DNA of 29,669 nt. Origin: JANWHZ01 sp035545555 (GTDB lineage: Bacteria > Patescibacteriota > Saccharimonadia > Saccharimonadales > UBA4665). This document shows, one piece after another, positions 6,942 through 14,878 of this stretch. The position numbers were made by a program, and so were the translations under genes. Positions within the stretch are counted from its first letter, which is position 1. The number at the start of each line of letters is the position of its first letter. The stretch lies in NCBI GenBank assembly GCA_035545555.1, contig DASZYD010000024.1, positions 1-29,669 on the forward strand. Direction: 5' to 3'. The notes under the pieces were generated by a model. The model had not been told where the DNA came from and ran no database searches. It saw nothing but the letters and a program-made list of their open reading frames with translations.

Positions 6942-8117
6942 ATGGAAACCGTTGCAGTCATCTTTGGGGGACGCTCGACAGAGCATGACGTATCAATCGT
7001 TACCGCCATTGCCAGCATCATCAAGCCGCTGGAGCTAAGCCGTAACTATACAGTAGAAGCGGTCTATATCGCCAAAGACGGCGCCTGGTATTGGGATGAG
7101 CGCTTGAAAGATATCAAGCTGTTCACATCGGGCCGGATCGCCGCTTTTATGAAGAAGACCAGGCCGGCCGGCGTGCAGTTTACGGGTGGCATGACGCTGA
7201 CAAAGCCGAGCAGCCTCCCGGGCCGGCAAACAAGCCGTAGAATCGATCTGGTTTTTCCGGCAATGCATGGCACCTATGGCGAGGACGGCGCATTACCAGG
7301 GCTTTTGGACATGGCCGGCGTGCCGTATGTGGGGTGCGGTTTGGCGGCTAGCGCCTTAGCGATGGACAAGATTCTGGCGAAGCAGGTTGCCGCCGCCAAG
7401 GGCATCAGCATCACCGACTATGTGACGTTTGCCCGCGACGAGCTGGCTGACAAAGCCGGGCTGGATACTGCCGTGAAAGCAGTCACAAAAAAGCTCGCAT
7501 ACCCAGTGTTTATCAAGCCGCCGCATCTTGGGTCGAGCATCGGCATCACACGGGCCACTGACGATACCAGCTTGCGCAACGGTTTGGAAGTGGCGGCGCA
7601 CTATGACACGGCCGTGCTGGTCGAAACGGCGGTGCAGAACCTCATTGAGGTGACGCTGCCGATTATGGGCAATGAGCGGCCAGTGCCGGCGCTGCTCGAG
7701 CAGCCGCTCACCAAAGCCGAAGATTTCTTCGATTTCGAGACCAAATACCTGCAGGGCGGCAAAAAGGGCAAGCGTGGCGGCAAAGGCGCTAAGGGCGCGC
7801 AGGGCTACAGCCAGATTCCGGCCAGCTTGCCCAAGGAGCTCTATGCCAAGGCTGAAGCAACCGGCCTGACGGTCTATAAAGCACTGGGCTGCAGCGGCAC
7901 GGCACGGGTAGATATGCTTATCGACAGCAAGGCGGGCGCGGTGTACTTCAACGAGGTGAACCCCTTGCCGGGCGGCCTGTATGCGCACAACTGGAACAAA
8001 GCGGGGGTGAGTAGTATCGAGCTGGTCGAGAAGTTGCTGGGTTTCGCCCGGGAACGCTTTGCTATGCGCCAGGCGCTCACGACGGCATTCCCGACCAGCT
8101 ATCTCCAGCAATTCTGA
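6942..8117 (+). CDS. ddl: D-alanine--D-alanine ligase with a basic loop insertion
   Basis: 391 residues, longer than the usual 300-370. ATP-grasp ligase joining two D-Ala for peptidoglycan. Seen: N-terminal VAVIFGGRSTEHDVS, substrate loop HGTYGEDGALPGLL, lysine-bearing FIKPPHLGSSIGI, and metal-binding FNEVNPLPGG near the C-terminus. Between KYL (268-270) and YSQIPA lies a segment of 18 residues (271-288) made almost only of Lys, Gly, Arg, Ala and Gln. In known Ddl enzymes this place is the omega loop that closes over the active site, so an insertion there is unusual. The start lies seven bases after a -10 box with no ribosome binding site. The alr start follows the stop by one base, so the pair is translationally coupled. 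Confidence 0.93.
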   Translation: METVAVIFGGRSTEHDVSIVTAIASIIKPLELSRNYTVEAVYIAKDGAWYWDERLKDIKLFTSGRIAAFMKKTRPAGVQFTGGMTLTKPSSLPGRQTSRRIDLVFPAMHGTYGEDGALPGLLDMAGVPYVGCGLAASALAMDKILAKQVAAAKGISITDYVTFARDELADKAGLDTAVKAVTKKLAYPVFIKPPHLGSSIGITRATDDTSLRNGLEVAAHYDTAVLVETAVQNLIEVTLPIMGNERPVPALLEQPLTKAEDFFDFETKYLQGGKKGKRGGKGAKGAQGYSQIPASLPKELYAKAEATGLTVYKALGCSGTARVDMLIDSKAGAVYFNEVNPLPGGLYAHNWNKAGVSSIELVEKLLGFARERFAMRQALTTAFPTSYLQQF

Positions 8118-8118
8118 G

Positions 8119-9288
8119 ATGATTCGCCGTCAGCTTTTCAAGCTTCTGTACGCCCGTCGGCAGCGGGCTGTCCGTCAGTACAAAACACTCAATTGGATCA
8201 AATTGGACCATGCGGCAGTTCTGCACAACGTGGCGCTCCTGCAGCGTCAGCACCCTGGCTTCGGCATCATTCCGGTGCTAAAGTCCAATGCCTATGGCCA
8301 CGGCCTGCGCGACATGGCGCAGATCTTGAACGCCGCGGACTGCGAATCCTTGGCCGTGGACGGCTACTTTGAGGCCGGCCGGATCAGGCACCTGACGCGC
8401 CACCGCATCCTGGTACTGGGGTATATCTTGCCGGAGAACGTACGATTGCTCGATACGCGGCACTGCTCATTTGTCGTGCAGGATATTGCTGGTCTCAAAG
8501 CCTTTGGCCGGCTTGGCCGCCCGGTGCGTATCCACCTGGAGCTGAATACCGGTATGAACCGGCTCGGGCTGCAGCCGGCTGAGCTCGATGGATACCTGGC
8601 AACCCTCAAGCAATTCCCGCATCTGGAGCTGGAGGGGGTGATGAGCCATTTGGCGGATGCCGACAACGAAGCGGACGATACCTTTACTGCCGGGCAAACG
8701 GCGCAGTTCGACAAGGCGATCGCCAAGATTCTAACCGCCGGTTTCCATCCCCGCAGCATCCACCTGGCGCAGACCGCCGGCAGCACCAAAGCGCACAGCC
8801 GGTATGCCAACGCGCTGCGGTTCGGCATCGGCCTGTACGGCATCAGCCCGCTGAGCGCGGGCGATCCGCACGCTGGCGACCTGGCCGGCCTCAGACCGGT
8901 GCTCAGCCTCAAAACCACCATTATCAAGACGATAGAACTGCAAAAAGGTGACAGAGTGAGCTATAACGGTATCTTCACGGCGCCCCATGCGATGCGTCTG
9001 GGTGTGTTGCCGCTCGGCTATTACGAGGGCGTCCCGCGGGCACTGAGTAGTTGTGGCATCCTAACGGCAGCCGACGGGCAGCTGTTGCCGATCCGTGGGC
9101 GCGTGTGTATGAACCACACGATGATCGACCTGGGCGAGACGAGCCTGCAGACCGGCGACGTGGTCACGGTTATGAGCGCCGACCCGGCGCAGCCCAATAG
9201 CGTCGCCCGTTTGGTTGCAGACCACCACCTCTTTCCGTATATGCTGCTGGCCGGTTTGTCCAGCAGCATCCGCCGGAATATTGTCTAG
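8119..9288 (+). CDS. alr: alanine racemase
   Basis: 389 residues from ATG 8119, one base after the ddl stop. A longer in-frame version from 8059 would run through the end of ddl and is unlikely. Fold-III PLP enzyme interconverting L- and D-Ala. PLP lysine K55 lies in VLKSNAYGHG, the catalytic Tyr is Y282 in DRVSYNGIF, and LRFGIGLYG and GRVCMNHTMIDLG are the conserved barrel-end and C-terminal domain motifs. The N-terminal 25 residues are an Arg/Lys-rich extension ahead of the usual start of the family. No Shine-Dalgarno sequence is seen, so translation probably depends on ddl. With ddl and the MurF-like ligase it forms the D-Ala-D-Ala branch of peptidoglycan precursor synthesis. Confidence 0.93.
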   Translation: MIRRQLFKLLYARRQRAVRQYKTLNWIKLDHAAVLHNVALLQRQHPGFGIIPVLKSNAYGHGLRDMAQILNAADCESLAVDGYFEAGRIRHLTRHRILVLGYILPENVRLLDTRHCSFVVQDIAGLKAFGRLGRPVRIHLELNTGMNRLGLQPAELDGYLATLKQFPHLELEGVMSHLADADNEADDTFTAGQTAQFDKAIAKILTAGFHPRSIHLAQTAGSTKAHSRYANALRFGIGLYGISPLSAGDPHAGDLAGLRPVLSLKTTIIKTIELQKGDRVSYNGIFTAPHAMRLGVLPLGYYEGVPRALSSCGILTAADGQLLPIRGRVCMNHTMIDLGETSLQTGDVVTVMSADPAQPNSVARLVADHHLFPYMLLAGLSSSIRRNIV

Positions 9289-9307
9289 CCAAACAGACAT
9301 GGGCGCG

Positions 9308-9313
9308 TATAAT
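9308..9313 (+). promoter_or_regulatory. -10 box upstream of exported protein
   Basis: TATAAT overlapping an in-frame ATG at 9312. It favours the downstream ATG at 9348, which has AGGAA (9333-9337) ahead of it. No -35 at normal spacing. Confidence 0.5.
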
Positions 9314-9347
9314 GCTGAGAGAAAGCATAAACAGGAACCGCGCCGCC

Positions 9348-10826
9348 ATGCCGCCAGCCGATACTCAATCGCCACTGCCAACCACTACGCTTACACCTTC
9401 CGTGGGCGCGACACCGCCGCCAACGCCCCAAGGTTCACCGGCACCGTATGCATTCAGTATGAACCAAACGCCGGCACCCAATGGCCCGGTCGTGAGCTCG
9501 GCGCACCCGATGGGTGTGGCGCCGAAGAAGTCGAAGCGCAAGCTGTGGCTGATCATCCTCATTGTCATCGTGGTGCTGCTGGGGCTGGCCGGCGGCTACG
9601 TCTTCGGCTTCTATCTGCCGAATACGCCGGCCAATATGTATAATGCGGCCCTCAAGAATAGCGGTGCGGCGCTGGACACGTTAGTCTCATATTCCAGGCA
9701 GCAGCAGACGGCCAGCTACAAGAGCGTGTCACTGACCGGCACGGTACACGTGAAGAGCCCGAGCGCCAGTTTCGATGTCAACCTCAGCGGTGCGGCCGAC
9801 AAGGATGCGAATGCCAATCTGCAGCTCAGTGCCGATATCCTTGGCCAGAAGGCGAGCGCCAACATCCGCAGCGTGCGCAGCTCGGCTGACGTCAGCCCGG
9901 ATGTCTATGTGCAGGTGAGCGGCATCAAGTCCTACCTCGACAGCAATGGTCTCAACAGCCTCGACGGGCTGGATGGGCGCTGGATTATGATCGATCACAC
10001 CCTGATCGACACCTATCTCAGCAGCCTCAAGCAATCGGTCGATTCCAGTACGGATAGCAGTGCGGCCAACGCCGCCAAGGCCCCGACCTATGCGCAGTTG
10101 CAGGATGCGCTGACCAAAGTACAGACGGTGAACAAACAATATGTCTTCACAACCGATGCGTCAAGAGCGGTGCTTGCGAACGAGACGTACCTGGGCAAGG
10201 TGACGGTGGGCAGCCGCACGCAGTACCACTACAGAGTCGGCTACAGCAAAGCACATTTGACGGCGTACGTGGATGCGCTGGGCAGCGCTCTCGACAGCAG
10301 TCAGCTCAATGGCTGGTCCAAGACGGCCAATGACGGTAAGGGCCTCAGCGAAGCCATGAATCTCAACCAGGTCAAGCAAGACATCCAGGACGCCAAGAGC
10401 GACTATACCTTTGAGGTGTGGGTAGACACCGGCACTAAGCTCATCAGCAAAGTTGCCTTTGTCGATCCATCCGACAGCAGTTCGACGCTGACCATTGCAC
10501 AAACCCATGTGAGCGGTACGAGCTATCCGTTCACCCTGACGGTGAACGGCAAAGACGATACGTCCGGCAAGCCGGCCACGGCCACGTTTGGCGCTTCGCT
10601 CGACACCAAGAGCCATGCCATCGCCGCTACCTTCTCGGTGAGCGACCAAACCAGCGACGGCACCGAATCGGCCACCGGCAACTTCACGCTCACGCCAAGC
10701 AACAACGCCGTTCAGGTGACGGCGCCATCCGGTGCAGAGTCATTGAACGATCTGTTCAGCTCGCTCGGCCTCGGCGGCCTGCCAAGCGGCACGGACACGC
10801 TCTCGCCGCTTAGCTTCACCGAGTAA
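9348..10826 (+). CDS. exported single-pass Ser/Thr-rich protein, unknown family
   Basis: 492 residues from ATG 9348; the in-frame ATG at 9312 lies inside a TATAAT box. A Pro/Thr/Ala-rich cytoplasmic N-terminus of about 60 residues is followed by KKSKRK and one membrane helix (about 64-88). A large exterior region follows, full of Ser, Thr, Asp and Ala with alternating beta pattern. The middle contains YVFTTDASRAV..GSRTQYHYRVGYSKAHL, which matches by eye a region of the exported protein at 2233-3147. The last third (SSTLTIAQTHVSGTSYPFTLTV, then VQVTAPSGAESLNDLFSSL) resembles lipoprotein-carrier or anti-sigma exterior domains, but no family is recognised. Function unknown; it appears to be a single-gene unit between alr and leuS. 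Confidence 0.75.
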   Translation: MPPADTQSPLPTTTLTPSVGATPPPTPQGSPAPYAFSMNQTPAPNGPVVSSAHPMGVAPKKSKRKLWLIILIVIVVLLGLAGGYVFGFYLPNTPANMYNAALKNSGAALDTLVSYSRQQQTASYKSVSLTGTVHVKSPSASFDVNLSGAADKDANANLQLSADILGQKASANIRSVRSSADVSPDVYVQVSGIKSYLDSNGLNSLDGLDGRWIMIDHTLIDTYLSSLKQSVDSSTDSSAANAAKAPTYAQLQDALTKVQTVNKQYVFTTDASRAVLANETYLGKVTVGSRTQYHYRVGYSKAHLTAYVDALGSALDSSQLNGWSKTANDGKGLSEAMNLNQVKQDIQDAKSDYTFEVWVDTGTKLISKVAFVDPSDSSSTLTIAQTHVSGTSYPFTLTVNGKDDTSGKPATATFGASLDTKSHAIAATFSVSDQTSDGTESATGNFTLTPSNNAVQVTAPSGAESLNDLFSSLGLGGLPSGTDTLSPLSFTE

Positions 10827-10894
10827 GGTAGAGACCGGCGGCAGGAGCGCCGCAGCTACAATACTGCCGGCTTCTTCCGCTGTACTCGCGTATC

Positions 10895-10903
10895 TGGTAT
10901 AGT
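10895..10903 (+). promoter_or_regulatory. extended -10 of the leuS leader
   Basis: TGG-TATAGT (TGn extended -10), then six bases, then the ATG of the putative leader peptide. No good -35, as is usual with extended -10 promoters. Confidence 0.55.
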
Positions 10904-10909
10904 GGCGGT

Positions 10910-10951
10910 ATGACATCGTTGCGCCGCCGCACCCTTCTCCTTGCCCGCTAG
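10910..10951 (+). CDS. putative leucine-rich leader peptide of leuS
   Basis: Thirteen codons encoding MTSLRRRTLLLAR and then TAG. The three consecutive Leu codons are CTT, CTC, CTT, whereas the neighbouring genes favour CTG. The ATG lies six bases after an extended -10, the same geometry as leaderless genes elsewhere in the window. The CTCCTT within the Leu codons (10937-10942) is complementary to GAGGAG of the leuS ribosome binding site (10998-11003; five pairs plus a wobble). The stop lies in the loop of a small GCCC/GGGC hairpin (10943-10954). By analogy with leucine attenuators, ribosome stalling here could expose the leuS start. The peptide and its role are inferred. Confidence 0.5.
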   Translation: MTSLRRRTLLLAR

Positions 10952-10980
10952 GGCACGTATGTTTCTATTCCGGTATACGT
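10943..10980 (+). promoter_or_regulatory. leuS leader hairpins
   Basis: Two adjacent stems: GCCC-GCTA-GGGC (10943-10954, holding the leader stop codon) and ACGTAT (10955-10960) with ATACGT (10975-10980). Neither is followed by a T-run, so any control would act on translation rather than by termination. Confidence 0.4.
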
Positions 10981-11011
10981 AACGTCAAGACAGTCTAGAG
11001 GAGTTTTCGGC

Positions 11012-13909
11012 ATGCAGCGCTACAATCCGAAAGAGATCGAGCCAAAATGGCAGCAGAAGTGGCAAGACGACAAAACGTTCCAGGTCGTCGAGGATACAAA
11101 AAGACCTAAAAAATATATCATCGACATGTTTCCGTACCCGAGCGGAGCGGCGATGCATGTGGGCCATGTGCGCAACTTTACCATCAGCGATGTGCTGAGC
11201 CAGTTCCACCGCCAAAAGGGCTACAACGTCATGCACACTATGGGCTGGGATACGTTTGGTCTGCCGGCGGAGAATTACGCCATCAAGACCGGCACGCCGC
11301 CGACCGTGACGACCAAGGCCAACATCGCGAACTTCAAGCACCAACTGCGGCAACTGGGGATGAGCTATGACTGGTCGCGCGAAGTTAACACCTCTGACCC
11401 GAGCTATTACAAATGGACGCAGTGGATTTTTACGCAATTGTTTACGCATGGCCTGGCATACCAGAAAGAATCACCCCAGTGGTGGTGCCCGGTCGACAAA
11501 ACCGTGCTGGCCAACGAGCAGGTCGAGGGCGGCAGGTGCTGGCGCTGCGGCAATCAGGTGGTGAAGAAAAATCTGAAGCAGTGGTTCTTTAAGATCACCG
11601 ACTACGCCGACGCGCTGCTGGCCGGTATCGACGACCTGGACTGGCCGGACAAGATCAAGACCATGCAGCGCAACTGGATCGGCAAGAGCAGGGGGGCTGA
11701 GCTGCGGTTTGCCGTCGATGGTCGCGAGGATGTCATCACGGTATTTTCAACCCGCCCCGATACCATTTTCGGCGCTACCTTCCTGGTGCTGGCACCGGAG
11801 CATCCGCTGGTAGCCGCTCTGGCGACGCCGGAGCAGCAGCAGGCAGTCGATGCCTACGTACAGGCTACGCAAGCCAAATCTGACGTCGAGCGTCAAGAGA
11901 ACAAAGACAAGACCGGCGTTTTCACCGGTGCATACGCAATCAACCCCGCCAACGGCGAAAACGTTCCGGTGTGGATTGCCGATTATGTCCTGATGAGCTA
12001 CGGCACCGGCGCCATTATGGCTGTCCCGGCTCACGACGAGCGCGACCACGACTTTGCCCGGAAGTTTGCCCTGCCCATCAAGCCGGTCGTTGCTCCTGCC
12101 TTTGACGATAACGCCAGCTACGGCACCGGCGCCAAAGACCGCGACGTGGTCAACATCATCCTGCACGACCCAAAGACGGACAAGTATTGTCTGCTGGATT
12201 GGCGCGAGGGCGCGCCCCGCACCGGCGCCGGTTACCAACTGCCGGGCGGCGGTATCGAGCCGGGAGAGACGGTTGAGGCGGCGGCGCTACGTGAACTACG
12301 CGAAGAAACCGGTTATACCGATGTATCTATCACGGAAGTCCTGCCGGCGGCGGTCGCTATCTATTACATGGATACCTATAACAGTGGAGATACGCAACTG
12401 CGGCGCGCGGTGAAGCGCATCGCTCTGGCCGAGCTGCAATCCGATACTCACAACGGCTTTGCCGATGCCGAACCGCACGAAAAAGGCTGGTACGAGGTCG
12501 TCTGGATGAGCAAAGACGAAATGGCGAAAGCCGATTTGTGGGAAGGCCTGCGCGCTTTCTTTGACATCGCATTCGGTACGATGATCTACACCGGCGAGGG
12601 CGTACTTATCAACTCCGGCCCGTATGACAACCTGCCGACCAGCGAAGCGCGCGAACAGATCGTGGCCGATTTAGCCAAGGACGGCAAGGCTGCGGAGCGC
12701 ACCAACTACAAGATCCGCGATTGGTTGATCAGCCGTCAGCGCTACTGGGGCGCGCCGATTCCCATTGTCCACTGCGAAAAGGACGGCGCAGTGGCCGTGC
12801 CAGAGAAAGACTTGCCGGTCCTGCTGCCTGACGTACAGAGTTTTGAGCCCACAGGCGAGGGCAGCGTGCTGGCGGGCGTGATCGACTGGGTCAATACAAC
12901 TTGCCCGAAGTGTGGTGGTGCGGCCAAGCGCGAGACCGACACCATGGACGGCTATGCCTGCAGCAGCTGGTACTTCCTGCGCTATGCCGACCCGCACAAC
13001 GACCGAGAGGCCTGGGACCCGGCCAAAGCCAACTACTGGCTGCCGATCGACTACTACTGTGGCGGCGACCACGCTGTCAGCCACCTGCTGTATAGCCGCT
13101 TTTGGATGCATTTCTTCGCCGACCAGGGGTGGATTGAAAAGACACGGCGCGAGCCGGTAGGCAAACTGGTCTACAACGGTTACATTCTGGCCGCCGACGG
13201 CAACAAGATGAGCAAGAGCAAAGGCAACACCGTCAACCCGGATGACCTGATCGAGCAGGGCTATGGCGCCGACAGTATCCGTTTGTTCGAAATGTTCATT
13301 GCCCCATACGACCAAAACACCAACTGGAACATCAACGGCGTACCGGGGACGTTCCGGTTCCTGCAGCGCATCTGGACACTGACGCAAGAGTTTTTGGCGG
13401 CAACACCGGGCGATGCGCACAGCCCGCAGCTGCTGACGCTGGCCCACAAGACCATCAAGAAAGTGAGCGGCGATCTGGAGCAGCTGAGCTTTAACACAGC
13501 GGTCGCTGCCATGATGGAGGCCGTCAATGAGCTGTACAAGATCAAAGCCGGCGATGGCTATGCCGCAACCGCCGATTGGCGCTTTGCGCTCACCAGCCTG
13601 ATACAACTGCTGGCGCCGTTTGCGCCGCATATCGCCGAAGAATTGTGGCAGCAGCTCGGACATCAGACATCAGTGCATGGGGCCATCTGGCCGCAGTATG
13701 ACCCGGCGCAGGTAATCGAAGATACGATGCGCATCGCCGTGCAGGTCAACGGCAAACTTCGCGCCGATTTCGTCATTGCCCGGGCCAGCAGCAAAGATGA
13801 GATTGTCGCCGCCGCATTGTCGCAAGAACGTATCAAGCCGTACATATCCGGCAAGACGCCGCAGAAAACTATCTATGTCCCCGGCAAGCTCGTAAACCTT
13901 GTTATCTAA
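11012..13909 (+). CDS. leuS: leucyl-tRNA synthetase with inserted NUDIX domain
   Basis: 965 residues against about 860 in E. coli. Class I signature HVGH at 49-52 and KMSKS at 732-736. A zinc-ribbon-like region (WWCPVDKT..CWRCG) and a second one (CPKCGG) are present. The CP1 editing domain keeps FSTRPDTIFG and GTGAIMAVPAHDERD, so post-transfer editing of mischarged tRNA looks intact. Right after the editing core (KPVVAP) and before the GVLINSGPYDNL segment, about 150 extra residues (370-519) form a NUDIX domain with a perfect box at 413-435. Catalysis: Leu + ATP + tRNA(Leu) to Leu-tRNA. Strong ribosome binding site AGAGGAG (10997-11003), eight bases before ATG, preceded by a possible leucine leader. 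The histidine phosphatase gene follows by six bases. Confidence 0.96.
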   Translation: MQRYNPKEIEPKWQQKWQDDKTFQVVEDTKRPKKYIIDMFPYPSGAAMHVGHVRNFTISDVLSQFHRQKGYNVMHTMGWDTFGLPAENYAIKTGTPPTVTTKANIANFKHQLRQLGMSYDWSREVNTSDPSYYKWTQWIFTQLFTHGLAYQKESPQWWCPVDKTVLANEQVEGGRCWRCGNQVVKKNLKQWFFKITDYADALLAGIDDLDWPDKIKTMQRNWIGKSRGAELRFAVDGREDVITVFSTRPDTIFGATFLVLAPEHPLVAALATPEQQQAVDAYVQATQAKSDVERQENKDKTGVFTGAYAINPANGENVPVWIADYVLMSYGTGAIMAVPAHDERDHDFARKFALPIKPVVAPAFDDNASYGTGAKDRDVVNIILHDPKTDKYCLLDWREGAPRTGAGYQLPGGGIEPGETVEAAALRELREETGYTDVSITEVLPAAVAIYYMDTYNSGDTQLRRAVKRIALAELQSDTHNGFADAEPHEKGWYEVVWMSKDEMAKADLWEGLRAFFDIAFGTMIYTGEGVLINSGPYDNLPTSEAREQIVADLAKDGKAAERTNYKIRDWLISRQRYWGAPIPIVHCEKDGAVAVPEKDLPVLLPDVQSFEPTGEGSVLAGVIDWVNTTCPKCGGAAKRETDTMDGYACSSWYFLRYADPHNDREAWDPAKANYWLPIDYYCGGDHAVSHLLYSRFWMHFFADQGWIEKTRREPVGKLVYNGYILAADGNKMSKSKGNTVNPDDLIEQGYGADSIRLFEMFIAPYDQNTNWNINGVPGTFRFLQRIWTLTQEFLAATPGDAHSPQLLTLAHKTIKKVSGDLEQLSFNTAVAAMMEAVNELYKIKAGDGYAATADWRFALTSLIQLLAPFAPHIAEELWQQLGHQTSVHGAIWPQYDPAQVIEDTMRIAVQVNGKLRADFVIARASSKDEIVAAALSQERIKPYISGKTPQKTIYVPGKLVNLVI
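12119..12568 (+). other. NUDIX domain insertion inside LeuRS (residues 370-519)
   Basis: The insertion opens with DVVNIILHDPKTDKYCLLDW, the first strands of a NUDIX fold. The box runs from G413 to Y435 and matches GX5EX7REUXEEXGU at every fixed position: G413, E419, R427-E428, E431-E432, G434. After it, the domain closes with WYEVVWMSKDEMAKADLW and a terminal helix, then the synthetase sequence resumes at AFGTMIYTGEG. The metal-binding glutamates are all present, so hydrolase activity is likely rather than a degenerate fold. Confidence 0.88.
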
Positions 13910-13915
13910 TCGGGG

Positions 13916-14536
13916 ATGTCGTCCATGAATCACCTACAGCTTACGAAAAAGCTGACAAACAGATATTACGTGATGCGGCACGGACAAAGTAAGGCAAACC
14001 TGCAAAATATCATTGTCAGTCATCCGCAGAACGGTACGCATATGGACTATGCGCTGACTGAGCTTGGCAAACAGCAGGCCTATGCGTCGGCAAAACAGTC
14101 AAGCCTATCGAGTGACACTGTGATCTACGCATCCGATTTCTCGCGGGCAAGAGAAACGGCAGAGATCGTACGGGAGGTACTAGGGACACCGGTCGTTCAT
14201 ATCACGATAGCTCTGCGTGAACGGCACTTCGGCGATTGGGAAAAGTCTGACAGTGCCAACTACCATACAGTATGGGCTTCGGATAAGACGAATGCTGACC
14301 ACCGTGAACATAACGTCGAATCGGTCAATGCCGTCCTAGACAGGGTAACCCGCTTCATACTGAGTCTCGAGAAGAGATATACCGACAAAGATATACTGCT
14401 CGTCTCGCATGGCGATACGTTACAAATCCTCCAGACTGCTTTTGAGAACACCAGCCCGACTGAACACCGCGGCTTACGACACCTCGAAACAGCGGAGATA
14501 CGTAGAATGACTTTAGCGGGTAACCCTACGAGTTGA
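13916..14536 (+). CDS. histidine phosphatase superfamily (phosphoglycerate mutase-like)
   Basis: 206 residues. N-terminal YYVMRHGQSKAN carries the RHG phosphohistidine motif. Then come ASDFSRARETAEI (second Arg of the phosphate pocket), ALRERHFGDWE (the catalytic Glu region), and LLVSHGDTLQIL (second His). This is the complete His-Arg-Arg-His set of the branch-1 family, which includes cofactor-dependent phosphoglycerate mutase, SixA and alpha-ribazole phosphatase. Substrate not assignable. The start at 13916 is six bases after leuS, and a second ATG at 13925 is better spaced from GGGG at 13912-13915, so either may be used. Probably co-transcribed with leuS. Confidence 0.85.
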   Translation: MSSMNHLQLTKKLTNRYYVMRHGQSKANLQNIIVSHPQNGTHMDYALTELGKQQAYASAKQSSLSSDTVIYASDFSRARETAEIVREVLGTPVVHITIALRERHFGDWEKSDSANYHTVWASDKTNADHREHNVESVNAVLDRVTRFILSLEKRYTDKDILLVSHGDTLQILQTAFENTSPTEHRGLRHLETAEIRRMTLAGNPTS

Positions 14537-14583
14537 CGGTCGTGGGCCCGGGGTCACCTTACGGGGTATGCCAGAGCCGAGCA

Positions 14584-14612
14584 TTGAGCTTTTGGCCGTT
14601 CTACGCTATACT
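14584..14612 (+). promoter_or_regulatory. promoter of the rpmF-nusB-rnc unit
   Basis: TTGAGC (14584-14589), a 17-base spacer and TATACT (14607-14612), leaving a leader of about 40 bases before rpmF. Confidence 0.65.
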
Positions 14613-14660
14613 ACAGGGTAAGTATCAGTATAAGCAAAGATCCAAGGAGCATATTTTTCG

Positions 14661-14813
14661 ATGGGTAAACCAAAGAAGCGCACCAGCCCGCGTAAGACCG
14701 GCCTCCGCCGCAGTCATCTGTTGGTCGAGCTGGCACGCAAGGTAAATGCCTCGTCGCCTGTAAAGGCTTACACGACCCGCCGCGAATCCGGCAAAGCCAA
14801 AAAAGCCGCGTAA
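14661..14813 (+). CDS. rpmF: 50S ribosomal protein L32
   Basis: 50 residues. The N-terminus MGKPKKRTSPRKTGLRRSHL has the bL32 hallmark (P-K-R-x-T-S, then R-R-S-H). It is very basic, as expected for a large-subunit rRNA-binding protein. The C-terminal half, which in many bacteria carries four zinc-binding Cys, has none here, so this is the C-minus form and ends in a Lys/Ala tail. Ribosome binding site AAGGAG at 14644-14649, 11 bases before ATG. First gene of a unit with nusB, a NUDIX hydrolase and rnc, all serving ribosome and rRNA production. Confidence 0.85.
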   Translation: MGKPKKRTSPRKTGLRRSHLLVELARKVNASSPVKAYTTRRESGKAKKAA

Positions 14814-14878
14814 GGGCTGCTGACGCGTTGTCCGGACATGCGAACCGGCCGCCGCAAACAAGGAACAAATAACAACGT

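Noticed and set aside
8059..8118. Extended alr start overlapping ddl
   Set aside because: The added residues come from ddl in another frame, and ATG 8119 is directly coupled to the ddl stop.
10827..11011. T-box riboswitch ahead of leuS
   Set aside because: No conserved T-box sequence (TGGnACCGCG), no specifier loop arrangement and no T-run terminator are visible.
12671..13663. 330-codon open frame opposite leuS
   Set aside because: Antisense to the conserved LeuRS core including KMSKS; no promoter or family features.
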